Below the pieces are notes generated by a model. That model saw only the letters and a program-made list of their open reading frames with translations. It searched no databases and was not told the origin of the DNA. A program made the translations under genes and the position numbers. This document shows, piece by piece, positions 55,695 to 64,000 of a DNA stretch of 64,000 nucleotides. How positions within the stretch are numbered: the first letter of the stretch is position 1; every line of letters starts with the position of its first letter. The DNA comes from Pseudomonas sp. HN11 (GTDB lineage Bacteria > Pseudomonadota > Gammaproteobacteria > Pseudomonadales > Pseudomonadaceae). The stretch is taken from contig NZ_CP089985.1 of the NCBI RefSeq assembly GCF_021390155.1, positions 5,157,001-5,221,000 of the forward strand, read 5' to 3'.

Positions 55695-58192
55695 GTCATC
55701 AATCCCAGGGTCTTGGCCTTGGCCACTGCTTGCGTACGGCGCTCCACGCCGAGTTTGCTGTGGATACGCCGCGCGTGAGTCTTGACCGTATGCAGGGAGA
55801 TAAACAGGCGATCGGCGATTTCCAGGTTGGAGTTGCCTAGGGCGATCAACTGCAGCACCTCCAGCTCGCGCTGGCTGAGTGGACTCTCTACCGTGCCCGA
55901 AACGGGCGCTTGCGGCTCCATGCCCAGTTCACTCAACAACCCCGGCGAGCGCAAACGCAGCTCGCGGATGGCCTGCTGCACCTGGCAGCGCGCCGCCAAT
56001 TCCAAGCCGGTTTGCAACGAGCGCCGCGCCAGCGCGGAATCACCGACTTGCCAGGCCACTTCGCCCAGTACCAAATGCAGCTCGGTTTCCAGGCAGAGCA
56101 TGCCGCGCTGATGGACGGTATCCAGCAATGCCGTGAGCCGCGCCACGGGTTGATCGGCGCAACCGAGTTTCACTTCAGCCAGCACCAACAGGTACTCCAG
56201 ACGCGGCACCAGTTCCAGGGTGGCCGGCGGTGCCTGTTTGGCCTGGGGCCCATGAAAGTGACGAAGGACGCGGCGCACTGCTTCCACCGTCAGCTCCGCG
56301 CGCCCCTGCTGCAACCAGAAGTGCCCGCTGACCAGCAACAAGACCGCACGGTACACCGTGTCGGGCACCTGACGCTGTTGCATCAGCCGTTCGGCCTCAC
56401 GCAGTTGCACGAAAGCCTGGGCGTAATCGCCACGGTTGGCGGCCAGCAGCGCCAGACCGAGAAAGCCATAAAGCACGCGCTTGTCCTGGCTGTGCAGGCA
56501 CATTTTCAAGCCGGCCTCGAAACACTCGGCGGCCAGGCTGTCCTGCCCCTGACGCAACGCCAGATGCCCACGCCGCAGGGCGATGCGCCCGACCAGGGGC
56601 CCGGCCTTGAGACGCTGCTTGAGCAACATCGCCTGCACATTTTCCAGCAGGCTCTGCGCCCGATAAGGTGCGCCACGCTGCTCCAGCAGTTGCGCGTGAT
56701 CCAACTCCAACAAGGCTTCGAGCAGCAACGAGCCATGGGCACGGGCCAGGCACAAGGCTTCGCGGCTCAGCGCCTGGGCGACATCCAGCTCACCGCGCAG
56801 CAAAGCTTGCTGAGTCAGGCCTGAAAGGCACATCAACCGCGACGTCCAGGCGCTGTCGGGCAAGGCTTGCAGCGCTTCGAGGAAGTGTTCGCGAGAGCGC
56901 TCGGCATCGCCGCCCAGATGCAGCAACCAGCCCCATTGCGCCTGCCAGCGCGCCAGAAGATAGCGTTGTTGCGCCGCCGTTGGTTGCGGCGCGAACCGCG
57001 CCAGTTGATGGATGCATTGCGCGGCCTGTTCGAAGCGCCCGGCGAACAGCAACGCCGCCGTCAATAGCCCGACCAATTGCGCCGAGCCGAGCATCAATTC
57101 ATCGCCCTGCTGTTCATGCAGGCGCAACAACAGCATTGCGTTCTGCTGGCGGAACAGGTCTTCGAAACTGAAGTGCTGCAACAGGCTTACCGCCACTTCA
57201 TATTCTTCGGCAAGCAATGCCTGTTCAAACGCGGCCTGCCAGTCCTGTTCGGCGGTGAACCATTGGCAGGCCCGGCGGTGCCATGAGCGTTTGGCTGGCC
57301 AGGGCTCGTCGCACAGTAAATCGGCGAGTGGCGGAAAGACCTGCAGCCACTCGGTGTCTTCCCAGGGCTGGATAAACGCGCCGAGTGCCTGCAGATCGTG
57401 CAGGTATTGATTACCGTCGCCGAAGCCGAACAGGTGCTCGCACAATCGCGCGTTGAAGCGCGGCAGATGGGCCAGTACGCGCCAGGCCTCGGCCAGTTCG
57501 GGTGGCAAGGTGCTGAACAGTTCGTGTTGCAGGTAATCGAGCAACGTCTTTTGCGGGTGACCGTCCCCCAGCAAGACGATGCGCGCACCGGCACACCAGC
57601 CGGCACTGAACTGCAGCACAGTGTCGACGGACTGTCCTGGCGCATGCGTGAGCAATTGTTGGATCTCGACCGGGCTGAACGCCAAATCGGCGCCGCACTC
57701 CAGCAATTCGTCGTCCAGCAGCAACCGCGGCCAGTTGCACAGCGGGCGACGCCGCGCGCCCAGCCACCAGGTCAGGGCCGGGCTGCTGGCGGTGAACAGG
57801 CGGTCGAGCAAGGCGTCCGTTTCCGGCGCGGGCAAGCGGCAGAAGTCATCGAGGAACACCCACGCCGGCGTCTGCCAACGCGCAAGGTCCGACAGCAGCG
57901 TCGCTTCATCGGTGAACGGCAAACCCAGGTTTTGCGTAAGGCGCCGGCAAAGATCGACGGGGCTCAGGGCAACACCATTGAGCGCCAACCAGTACACCGG
58001 GCACTCCTTGGGTGCCTGCAACGCGCACTCGGCGAGCAACGCACTCTTGCCACTGCCGCCGGGCGCGCACAGCAACTTGACCCTGACCTGCGCCGCCAGC
58101 AACGGCTCGGCCAAGCGTGGGCGCAAAAGATGGTGGGCGGACAGCCGAGGCATGAATCCAGGACGGTCCAGGCAGCGTGTCATGGCGGTCAT
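55691..58192 (-). CDS. MalT-like LuxR-family ATP-dependent regulator
   Basis: An 833-residue STAND-type activator. Near the N-terminus is a P-loop ([17 protein letters not shown], residues 40-56). It is followed by a winged-helix/ATPase region with [10 protein letters not shown] (Walker B-like), a long TPR-like helical superhelix (about 380-750), and a LuxR HTH at the C-terminus ([20 protein letters not shown] and [20 protein letters not shown]). Members act on nearby catabolic or transport genes after binding a ligand. The closest candidates here are the DUF1329/DUF1302 pair downstream on the same strand in the neighbouring block. Confidence 0.9.
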   Translation of the reverse strand: MTAMTRCLDRPGFMPRLSAHHLLRPRLAEPLLAAQVRVKLLCAPGGSGKSALLAECALQAPKECPVYWLALNGVALSPVDLCRRLTQNLGLPFTDEATLLSDLARWQTPAWVFLDDFCRLPAPETDALLDRLFTASSPALTWWLGARRRPLCNWPRLLLDDELLECGADLAFSPVEIQQLLTHAPGQSVDTVLQFSAGWCAGARIVLLGDGHPQKTLLDYLQHELFSTLPPELAEAWRVLAHLPRFNARLCEHLFGFGDGNQYLHDLQALGAFIQPWEDTEWLQVFPPLADLLCDEPWPAKRSWHRRACQWFTAEQDWQAAFEQALLAEEYEVAVSLLQHFSFEDLFRQQNAMLLLRLHEQQGDELMLGSAQLVGLLTAALLFAGRFEQAAQCIHQLARFAPQPTAAQQRYLLARWQAQWGWLLHLGGDAERSREHFLEALQALPDSAWTSRLMCLSGLTQQALLRGELDVAQALSREALCLARAHGSLLLEALLELDHAQLLEQRGAPYRAQSLLENVQAMLLKQRLKAGPLVGRIALRRGHLALRQGQDSLAAECFEAGLKMCLHSQDKRVLYGFLGLALLAANRGDYAQAFVQLREAERLMQQRQVPDTVYRAVLLLVSGHFWLQQGRAELTVEAVRRVLRHFHGPQAKQAPPATLELVPRLEYLLVLAEVKLGCADQPVARLTALLDTVHQRGMLCLETELHLVLGEVAWQVGDSALARRSLQTGLELAARCQVQQAIRELRLRSPGLLSELGMEPQAPVSGTVESPLSQRELEVLQLIALGNSNLEIADRLFISLHTVKTHARRIHSKLGVERRTQAVAKAKTLGLMT

Positions 58193-58317
58193 TGCTGCAT
58201 CCTGCTTTTTTATTGTTATGCAACGTGGCGCCTACCCTAGTCCTGTGGCCGGCAGTTGTTGAAGAAGTATTCAGCGGGGTGATTTCCGGCCATAAAATTC
58301 AAGGTATCCACACCCAA

Positions 58318-58407
58318 TGTGGGAGCGGGCTTGCTCGCGAAGGCGGTGGATCAGTCTATGAATTCGGTGACTGACACTCCACATTCGCGAGCAAGCCCGC
58401 TCCCACA
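58318..58407. repeat. REPIN (second 90-bp copy)
   Basis: Ends TGTGGGAGCGGGCTTGCTCG and CGAGCAAGCCCGCTCCCACA as inverted repeats around a spacer containing GGTGACTGACA, identical in length (90 bp) and layout to the REPIN at 11503-11592. Confidence 0.88.
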
Positions 58408-58432
58408 TTGGAACTGCATTTTACATCAAGGA

Positions 58433-59791
58433 TCAGCGAACCCCTTCGGCCCTCAATGCGGCCGGGGTGTAGTCCGCCGCCTTGGCGTCGAAGCCGAACA
58501 CGAAGCTGCGCTTCTCCTCGTTCTTCATGCCCAGCGCGATGTAGCGCCCGGCAATGATGTCGTAGAGGGTTTCCACGGTGTAGGCCGGGGTCTGGTGATC
58601 GTAATAGAATTGCGCGTGACCTTCGGCGACACGCCACAGTTGGCCACGGCCATCGTAATGATCCACCAGCGCCACCTGCCAGCTGTCCTCGTCGATGTAC
58701 ATGTGACGCTTGGCGTAGATATGCCGCTCACTCGGCTTGACCGTGCCGACCACTTCCCACACGCGGTGCAGCTCATAGCGGGTCAGGTCCTGATTGATGT
58801 GGCCAGCCTTGATGATGTCGTCGTACTTGAGTGTCGGCTGGTCCAGCTTGTAGCTGTTGTACGGAATGTACATCTCTTTCTTGCCCACCAGCTTCCAGTC
58901 ATAGCGGTCCGGGGCGCCGGAAAACATGTCGAAGTTGTCCGAGGTGCGCAGACCGTCGGAGGCGGTGCCCGGCCCGTCATACGCCACTTGCGGCGCGCGG
59001 CGTACGCGACGCTGGCCGGCATTGTAGATCCACGCCAGACGCGGCTCCTTCACCTGGTCGAGGGTTTCATGCACCAGCAGCACGTTGCCCGCCAGGCGCG
59101 CCGGGGCCGTTACCGACTGCTTGAAGAAGGTCAGCACGTTGGCCGCCTTGGCGGGGTCCATGTCGGGGATCAATTGCGGCACCGCCACTTCCTCTTCAAA
59201 GCGGATCGGCGTGTAGCTACCGTTGGTCTGCGGGGTCGCCTGGGTGATGATGCGGCGCAGGTTGCCACCGTGGTAACGGGTGATGTGGTTCCACAGCACT
59301 TCCACGCCATTCTTCGGAATCGGGAACGCGTAGTAGCGGTTACCGGTGAAACCTTCCAGTCCATTGCCGTCGTTGATCGGCTTGACGTTGAGCGCGCTGC
59401 GCTTGATCGACTCGTAGATCTCCGGCGGCAGGTTGACCGTGCGGTGGCTTGGGTAGACCGGGATCTTGTAGGTCTCGGGGTAGCGCTTGAACATCGCCAC
59501 CTGGCCGTCGGAGAGTTTGTCCTTGTATTTGTCGACGGTGGCCGCAGTGATCACGAACAGCGGTTTTTCACCGGCGAACGGGTCGGCGAGGAAGCCTTTG
59601 CTGTCCACGGCGCCGGCATTTTTCGGGATGCCACCGGTCCAGGCCGGGATCGAGCCGTCGGCGTTGCCGGCTTTTTCGGCGCCCACTGGAGTCAAGGTGG
59701 TGCCGAGCTTGGCCGCCTCTTCCGGCGACACCGCTGCCATCACGTTAGAGGCCAACAGACTCAGGGCCAACACTGCAATTGTCTTACGCAT
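58433..59791 (-). CDS. DUF1329 periplasmic/outer-membrane protein
   Basis: A 452-residue protein with signal peptide MRKTIAVLALSLLASNVMA (cleavage after MAA-V or nearby) and the DUF1329 fold, related to LolA/LppX-like lipid-handling beta structures. Blocks typical of the family: GSIPAWTGGIPKNAGAVDSK, IPKNGVEVLWNHITRYHGG, YDWKLVGKKEMYIPYNSYKL. It always seems to occur with DUF1302 proteins, and does so here, 26 bp downstream of that gene. Likely involved in moving or processing hydrophobic compounds; exact role unknown. Confidence 0.9.
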   Translation of the reverse strand: MRKTIAVLALSLLASNVMAAVSPEEAAKLGTTLTPVGAEKAGNADGSIPAWTGGIPKNAGAVDSKGFLADPFAGEKPLFVITAATVDKYKDKLSDGQVAMFKRYPETYKIPVYPSHRTVNLPPEIYESIKRSALNVKPINDGNGLEGFTGNRYYAFPIPKNGVEVLWNHITRYHGGNLRRIITQATPQTNGSYTPIRFEEEVAVPQLIPDMDPAKAANVLTFFKQSVTAPARLAGNVLLVHETLDQVKEPRLAWIYNAGQRRVRRAPQVAYDGPGTASDGLRTSDNFDMFSGAPDRYDWKLVGKKEMYIPYNSYKLDQPTLKYDDIIKAGHINQDLTRYELHRVWEVVGTVKPSERHIYAKRHMYIDEDSWQVALVDHYDGRGQLWRVAEGHAQFYYDHQTPAYTVETLYDIIAGRYIALGMKNEEKRSFVFGFDAKAADYTPAALRAEGVR

Positions 59792-59817
59792 GGATGCTTG
59801 TCCTTGTTTAAGCCAGA

Positions 59818-61608
59818 TCAGAAGTTCACGCCGAAGCTGAGGGCGAGAAAGTCGCGGTCGGTCAGGGTGTTGTAGTCGCCGCCGAAGAAGTCGGTGTAAC
59901 TCAGGCTGGCGGTGTAGGTGTTGCGGTAGTCCGCATCCACGCCCGCGCTGATGGCCTTGGCGCCTTTGTTGAACAGGCCGTTGGGACCATAGCCAGCCAC
60001 GTCATGGGACCAGGACAGGTTGGGCTTGAGGTTGATCCCGGCGATCACGTTGTTGTAGTCCAGGATCGCCCGGGCGCGATAACCCCAGGAGGTGGAGGTC
60101 ACAAAACCGTCGGTGTCACCCTGGAAACCGTAGGCGCCGTACACCGAGTCACGGCCGTAACGCAGTTTGGATTTATCTTCCAGGCCCGCGACGTGCACGA
60201 TGGCGGCTTCACCCACCACGGTCAGGCGCTCGGCGCCCAGAACCTGGTCGAAGAACTGTGTCATGGAGCTTTGGATCTGGGTGATTTCCTTGCGGCGGTA
60301 GCCTTTGTTGTCGTCACCGAAGTTGCTGCGGATCGGCGAGGCGGCCTGGCCGGCGACAGGGTTGATCAAGGCCAGGGTCAGGTCGGTCGTATTGAGTTGC
60401 ACCGGAGCATTCGGCCGGTAGCTGATCTCACCGGTCCACGCGGTGCCCGTGGGCAAGGTAGTGGAGAAGCTGGCCCCGAACAGGCGGATGTCTTCCGGGT
60501 AATCCAAGTAGTACTGGCCACGGCCGAGCATAAGGCTCTGGACCAACCCCGCGCCGGAACCGGGCGCGATGGCGTTGGCGGTGCCGGAGATAGCGCCCAG
60601 GGTGGCCAGGCTGGTGTTGTTGGTGATGGTCCCCACCGTTGGCGTTCGGCTGTGATAGTTCATGAAGTACAGGCCGTACTCGGTGTCATCCCCCAGCCAG
60701 CGCAACGCGGCGCCGAACTGGCCGGAATCCCGCGCATCACGGTCGCCGGCGCGACGTACGATCACCCCTTCATTGGTCGCGCCAAATCCTTGGCCGAACG
60801 CCGCCGCCACAGGTTGCAATGGCCTGATCGCCGGGTTGCCGACGGTGTAGTTGTTGGTACAGCCATCCGCCGCCACGTCGCCCCCAAAGAAGGTGCCGCA
60901 GTTATCCAGCACGGTCTGGTCCCACTCCAACTGGTAGAAACCTTCGACGGTCAATTGGTTAGTCAGACTTTGTGAAGCAAATAACATGTTGACCGGAATC
61001 AGCCCTTCCTTGATCTCTGCACCCGGACGGCGGAACGCCGATACATCGATCGGGTTGATGCTGTTGATGGAGTTGCCGATGAAGGTACTTTCGCCCCAGC
61101 TCACCACCTGTTTGCCTGCACGCACGGTGCCCGGCAGGTCACCCAGCGAATAATTGTGGTAGACGAAGGCATCGAGGATCTGCGCACCACTGGATTTGGC
61201 GCCTTCCTTGCGATTGTGGTCGCTGATCGGTTTGAACTCGCGGTCTTCGTCCTTCAGTTCGAAGTCGTACCAGTACTTGCCCCGCACGAACACGCCCGTG
61301 TCGCCGTACTTCAGCTCAAGGTCGTGCAGCCCCTTGAAGATCTTGGAGAAGGTTTCGCCCTTCTTGAAGTTCAAGCGGCCGTCATCACCGGTAGACGCTT
61401 GGCCAGTACCGCCATTGACGGTGCCCACCAGTTTTTTGTCAGCGTCGCGCATGCCCCAACTCGCGCCCACCGACAACGAGGAGTCGAATTGCCCTTCGAT
61501 CTCGCCAATGTTGAACGAAACAGCCTGTGCCTGGGCACAGCAACCCAACGCAACCGCAGCGGCCAGCGCCTGCGGCGTGAAGATGGCGCGCATTGTTGTT
61601 TTTGTCAT
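59818..61608 (-). CDS. DUF1302 outer-membrane channel-like protein
   Basis: A 596-residue protein of the DUF1302 family. The ATG at 61608 (MTKTTMRAIFTPQALAAAVA) follows GGAAG and opens a signal peptide ending near QAQA. The mature part is beta-rich with an aromatic C-terminal end (FLALSFGVNF), as in outer-membrane barrels. A longer frame to 61824 is non-coding promoter DNA. With the DUF1329 gene downstream it forms a two-gene operon; related pairs are linked to lipid, sterol or ester metabolism in pseudomonads. Function inferred from family only. Confidence 0.88.
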   Translation of the reverse strand: MTKTTMRAIFTPQALAAAVALGCCAQAQAVSFNIGEIEGQFDSSLSVGASWGMRDADKKLVGTVNGGTGQASTGDDGRLNFKKGETFSKIFKGLHDLELKYGDTGVFVRGKYWYDFELKDEDREFKPISDHNRKEGAKSSGAQILDAFVYHNYSLGDLPGTVRAGKQVVSWGESTFIGNSINSINPIDVSAFRRPGAEIKEGLIPVNMLFASQSLTNQLTVEGFYQLEWDQTVLDNCGTFFGGDVAADGCTNNYTVGNPAIRPLQPVAAAFGQGFGATNEGVIVRRAGDRDARDSGQFGAALRWLGDDTEYGLYFMNYHSRTPTVGTITNNTSLATLGAISGTANAIAPGSGAGLVQSLMLGRGQYYLDYPEDIRLFGASFSTTLPTGTAWTGEISYRPNAPVQLNTTDLTLALINPVAGQAASPIRSNFGDDNKGYRRKEITQIQSSMTQFFDQVLGAERLTVVGEAAIVHVAGLEDKSKLRYGRDSVYGAYGFQGDTDGFVTSTSWGYRARAILDYNNVIAGINLKPNLSWSHDVAGYGPNGLFNKGAKAISAGVDADYRNTYTASLSYTDFFGGDYNTLTDRDFLALSFGVNF

Positions 61609-62000
61609 GCGTCTTCCCCGGTGAGTGACAGAAGGCCCCACCCTACTGCCGCCCATCGGGAGCGATAAGCGCACCAAGGAGGGATTCGTGTTGTCGCTCA
61701 AAAGGATGACAAGCGCTCTGGCCTGGGCTCGGGGCGCAGGCATGCATTGGGTGGATGGTGGGTTATCAGGGGAATGTATGGAGGGCGCTAAAACTGTTGC
61801 CGATTCAGCAACAGTCCTTGTCACAATTCGGCATTACTCATTTTGTTACAAGCGGCTATTCTTACCGGGCTTTCAGGGCAAATGCCCCGCTTCCCTAACC
61901 GGAAGAAAAGCCAGACTTAAATAGATTGATGCCAGTTTTCAATCTGTTACCGGTGTTCACTGACGTTGATTTATCGCTCCTTGATCCAACGTCTTACTTC
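61609..62000. other. Intergenic region upstream of the DUF1302 gene
   Basis: About 390 bp without a supported gene. It should hold the promoter of DUF1302-DUF1329 (minus) and possibly a plus-strand transcript ending at the orphan terminator at 62001. The plus-strand piece CTTGTCACAATTCGG and TTGTTACAAGCGGC at 61815-61856 is A+T-rich and promoter-like, but no box is certain. Confidence 0.4.
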
Positions 62001-62029
62001 AGCCGCTGCGTTTGCAGCGGCTTTTTTTT
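62001..62029 (+). terminator. Orphan rho-independent terminator on the plus strand
   Basis: The perfect stem AGCCGCTGC-GTT-TGCAGCGGCT-like hairpin (62001-62021) is followed by eight T. No plus-strand gene precedes it for several kb, so it may end a small RNA transcribed from about 61.85-61.95 kb. Confidence 0.7.
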
Positions 62030-62033
62030 GCCA

Positions 62034-62066
62034 GAAATAAAACGGGGCGCTATCGGCGCCCCCGTA
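62034..62066 (-). terminator. Terminator downstream of the SDR gene
   Basis: On the minus strand CGGGGGCGC / GCGCCCCG with a 5-nt loop is followed by TTTTATTT; it starts 25 bp after the stop of the SDR gene. Confidence 0.82.
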
Positions 62067-62091
62067 GGATTCAAGCTTTTTCAAGCAACGA

Positions 62092-63003
62092 TCACAGGCT
62101 ATATCTCTGCAAATTGGCCATCATCTCCTTCAAGGCTTCGATATTGTCCTTGGGGTGCGCGGCCCCTTCGAAGTCGCAAATCTGCTGCCAGTGCGCTGCC
62201 ACGTCATCGGGCGAGAAGCCCGCTTCAGGGTCAAAGCCCACGCCCAGGCTGCGCTCCCAGCGGGTCTTGCCGATCCAGCCGCCGCCCACTTCAAATAATC
62301 CAGAGGTTTCCTGGCACGCTTCGCTGCCCAGGTACACCACCAACGGACTGACCAGTTCCGGCTTGAGGCGCTCGAACACCTGCGGCGGGATCAGGCCTTC
62401 AGTCATGCGCGTGCCGCCGGTGGGAGCGATGGCGTTGACCAGGATGTTGTTTTTGCGCCCTTCCAGCGCCAGGGTGCGGGTGAGGCCATACAGGCCGAGC
62501 TTGGCCATGCCGTAGTTGGACTGGCCGAAATTGCCGTAGATGCCCGAGGTCGACGCGGTGAAGATCACCCGGCCGTAACCTTGTTCGCGCAGATGGGGCC
62601 AGGCGGCGCGGGTGACTTTGTAGGCACCTTCGACATGTACCCGGTAAACCAGGTCCCAGTCGCTGTCGTCCATTTTGTGAAAAGTCTTGTCGCGCAGGAT
62701 ACCGGCGTTATTGACCACTACGTCGATACGGCCGAAAGCATCGAGGGCGTTCTGCACGATCTTGTCACCGTCGGTGACAGATTCATGGTTGGCCTCGGCG
62801 GTGCCACCGGCTTCGCGAATCTCGGCCACCACGCGGTCTGCGGCCGAGGCATTGGCGCCTTCACCTTGGGCGGAGCCACCCAGATCGTTGACCAGCACTT
62901 TGGCGCCATGTTTGGCGAACAGCAGCGCATGGGCCCGGCCCAATCCACCGCCGGCACCGGTGACGATCACGACCTTATCCTGGAACTGCACTGACTCACT
63001 CAT
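62092..63003 (-). CDS. SDR-family (3R)-hydroxyacyl-CoA dehydrogenase-like oxidoreductase
   Basis: A 303-residue short-chain dehydrogenase resembling the N-terminal domain of peroxisomal multifunctional enzyme type 2 (17beta-HSD4). The start at 63003 (MSESVQFQDKVVIVTGAGGG) follows GGAG at six bases. Cofactor motif TGAGGGLGRAHALLFAKHG, NNAGIL, active-site Ser in ASTSGIYGNFGQ and Tyr-x3-Lys in SNYGMAKLGLYG are complete, and the extended C-terminus (WERSLGVGFDPEAGFSPDD) is typical of this subgroup. A role in fatty-acid or steroid side-chain oxidation is likely; it is next to an alpha/beta hydrolase and the DUF1302/1329 pair. Confidence 0.9.
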   Translation of the reverse strand: MSESVQFQDKVVIVTGAGGGLGRAHALLFAKHGAKVLVNDLGGSAQGEGANASAADRVVAEIREAGGTAEANHESVTDGDKIVQNALDAFGRIDVVVNNAGILRDKTFHKMDDSDWDLVYRVHVEGAYKVTRAAWPHLREQGYGRVIFTASTSGIYGNFGQSNYGMAKLGLYGLTRTLALEGRKNNILVNAIAPTGGTRMTEGLIPPQVFERLKPELVSPLVVYLGSEACQETSGLFEVGGGWIGKTRWERSLGVGFDPEAGFSPDDVAAHWQQICDFEGAAHPKDNIEALKEMMANLQRYSL

Positions 63004-63120
63004 ACCGAACTCCAATGGCGACAAGGGGAATGGGTCGAGTGTCATGCACGGGGGCCCTGGTCACAATAAATACGGCCAAGGCTGAATGGTGCTCGATAAG
63101 GCTAGGGGATAATCGTCAGC

Positions 63121-64000
63121 TCAGGAACAGGCCAATCTCGGCGCTGGCTGCCCAATCCGGTCACGAAACGCCAAATAGTGCTTAAGCACCAGCACCGGCG
63201 CCTCGATCTGCGGATAGTGACCGATATTGGCCAGCAGCACCGTGTCGGCGTGGGGCACCAACTCGTGGTAACGCTCCACCATATGCGCGCCGGAGATCGG
63301 GTCAATCTCACCGTCGATCACCCGCAACGGCACGTCATTGTGTTGCATCGCCGCCACCCAGCGTTCACGCAGACGCCGGCGCTGAGGGATATAGGCGATG
63401 AGTTTGTGCAGGATGCGCGTGCCGTCATGACAGTCGATCAGGCTCCAGAAATCATCCAGCGCACTTTCGCTTGGGCGGGTAGTGGGGCCGAAGATCTGGC
63501 TGAAGCTGTTCGCCAGGGCATTGCGCCCGAAGGCACGGCCGATCATCCAGCCCAACGGGCTCAGCAAGAGCTTTTGCACCAGCGCCGGGCGATGGGTTTC
63601 GGGAAACAACCCACCGTTGAGAAACACGCAGCTGGCCATGCGAAAGCGCCCTTCGTAGTGCCGGGCCAGCAGTTCCTGGGCGACGCTGTCACCGTAGTCG
63701 TGTGCCAGCACATGCACCGGCTGCTCCACACGCAGATGGTCCAGCAGTGCTTGCTGTAAATCGGCCTGCTCCAGCAAGCAATAACTGTGATTCAGCGGCT
63801 TGGCCGAGTCGCCGAAACCGAGCATATCGCAGGCAATCACCAGATTGCGCTGGGCCAGGGGCTGCCACAGGTAATGCCAGTCCCAGCTGGCGGTGGGGAA
63901 GCCATGGATCAGCAACAAAGGTTCGCCCTGCCCCGCCGCCCAGTAATGGATGGTGCGGCCGCGAAAGTCGAACGTCTGGCTGCGTTTGCGCCAGGCTCTG
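63121..64000 (-). CDS. Alpha/beta hydrolase (5' end outside window)
   Basis: The frame runs off the right edge; about 293 residues are visible, beginning ...FRGRTIHYWAAGQGEPLLLI. The oxyanion HGFP motif (LLIHGFPTASWDW), a nucleophile elbow LAHDYGDSVAQEL with Asp rather than Ser, and the catalytic His in LANIGHYPQIEAP are seen. An Asp nucleophile points to the haloalkane dehalogenase/epoxide hydrolase branch, although some members of that branch have other roles. It sits 117 bp upstream of the SDR gene on the same strand and may be co-transcribed. Confidence 0.85.
   Translation of the reverse strand, partial: RAWRKRSQTFDFRGRTIHYWAAGQGEPLLLIHGFPTASWDWHYLWQPLAQRNLVIACDMLGFGDSAKPLNHSYCLLEQADLQQALLDHLRVEQPVHVLAHDYGDSVAQELLARHYEGRFRMASCVFLNGGLFPETHRPALVQKLLLSPLGWMIGRAFGRNALANSFSQIFGPTTRPSESALDDFWSLIDCHDGTRILHKLIAYIPQRRRLRERWVAAMQHNDVPLRVIDGEIDPISGAHMVERYHELVPHADTVLLANIGHYPQIEAPVLVLKHYLAFRDRIGQPAPRLACS

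Noticed and set aside
55916..56824. 304-codon plus-strand open frame under the MalT-like gene
   Set aside because: Glutamine- and histidine-rich mirror of a leucine-rich TPR region; no support.
59940..60975. Plus-strand open frame of about 320 codons under the DUF1302 gene
   Set aside because: Shadow; the minus strand has a signal peptide, family blocks and a proper ribosome-binding site.

Overview
This is a chromosomal window from a member of the genus Pseudomonas, most likely the P. fluorescens group. The evidence is gene content and order: hisS-ispG-rodZ-pilW-rlmN-ndk-isc-cysE-trmJ-suhB-secFD-yajC-tgt-queA, the cyoABCDE bo3 oxidase operon, a bacteriophytochrome operon, and the GTGGGAGC...GCTCCCAC repeats (REP/REPIN) typical of this group. 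Identity is inferred from protein similarity recalled by eye; no database search was run.

Layout. (1) 1-20.5 kb is conserved core, almost all on the minus strand: histidyl-tRNA synthetase (cut by the window edge), isoprenoid and cell-shape genes, 23S rRNA methylation, the complete iscRSUA-hscBA-fdx-iscX iron-sulfur operon with an IscR-type operator, serine acetyltransferase, TrmJ, SuhB, the Sec accessory proteins YajC-SecD-SecF, and queuosine tRNA modification. A tRNA-Leu(CAA) closes this block. (2) 20.5-34 kb is accessory. Next to the tRNA is a cassette resembling the phage P1/P7 c4-icd-ant immunity region: a C4-like structured RNA, a 24-codon leader ORF and a DUF3077 gene that now carries a frameshift. 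Then follow a decayed IS1182-like transposase interrupted by a 1,233-bp IS3-family element with a 3-bp target duplication, an unknown helical protein, a two-gene ATPase + DUF4276 module that looks like an anti-phage system, a LysE exporter, a small PH-domain protein, a colicin E3-type rRNA-cleaving bacteriocin with two cloacin-type immunity genes and a DUF3916 gene, a lipoprotein, and a 682-residue orphan protein with a nuclease-like patch. (3) 33-44.5 kb holds a cytochrome c, signalling genes (a response regulator, heme oxygenase + bacteriophytochrome kinase, a PAS-GGDEF diguanylate cyclase), a PhoD-like phosphatase, two aminotransferases and several gene remnants. (4) 44.6-53.8 kb is respiratory and redox: cyoABCDE, dsbB, and the divergent hmp/norR nitric-oxide defence pair with three NorR boxes and a sigma-54-like promoter between them. 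(5) 53.8-64 kb carries a DMT exporter, AraC and MalT-like LuxR regulators, and a DUF1329/DUF1302/SDR/alpha-beta-hydrolase group suggestive of lipid or ester handling; the hydrolase is cut by the right edge.

How it works together: the isc operon builds Fe-S clusters used by IspG, RlmN and others encoded nearby; NorR senses NO and should switch on hmp, protecting Cyo-type oxidases; BphO makes the biliverdin that BphP binds; the E3-like toxin is made with its immunity protein. The most unusual parts are the C4-like RNA cassette, the ATPase/DUF4276 pair and the orphan 682-residue protein.
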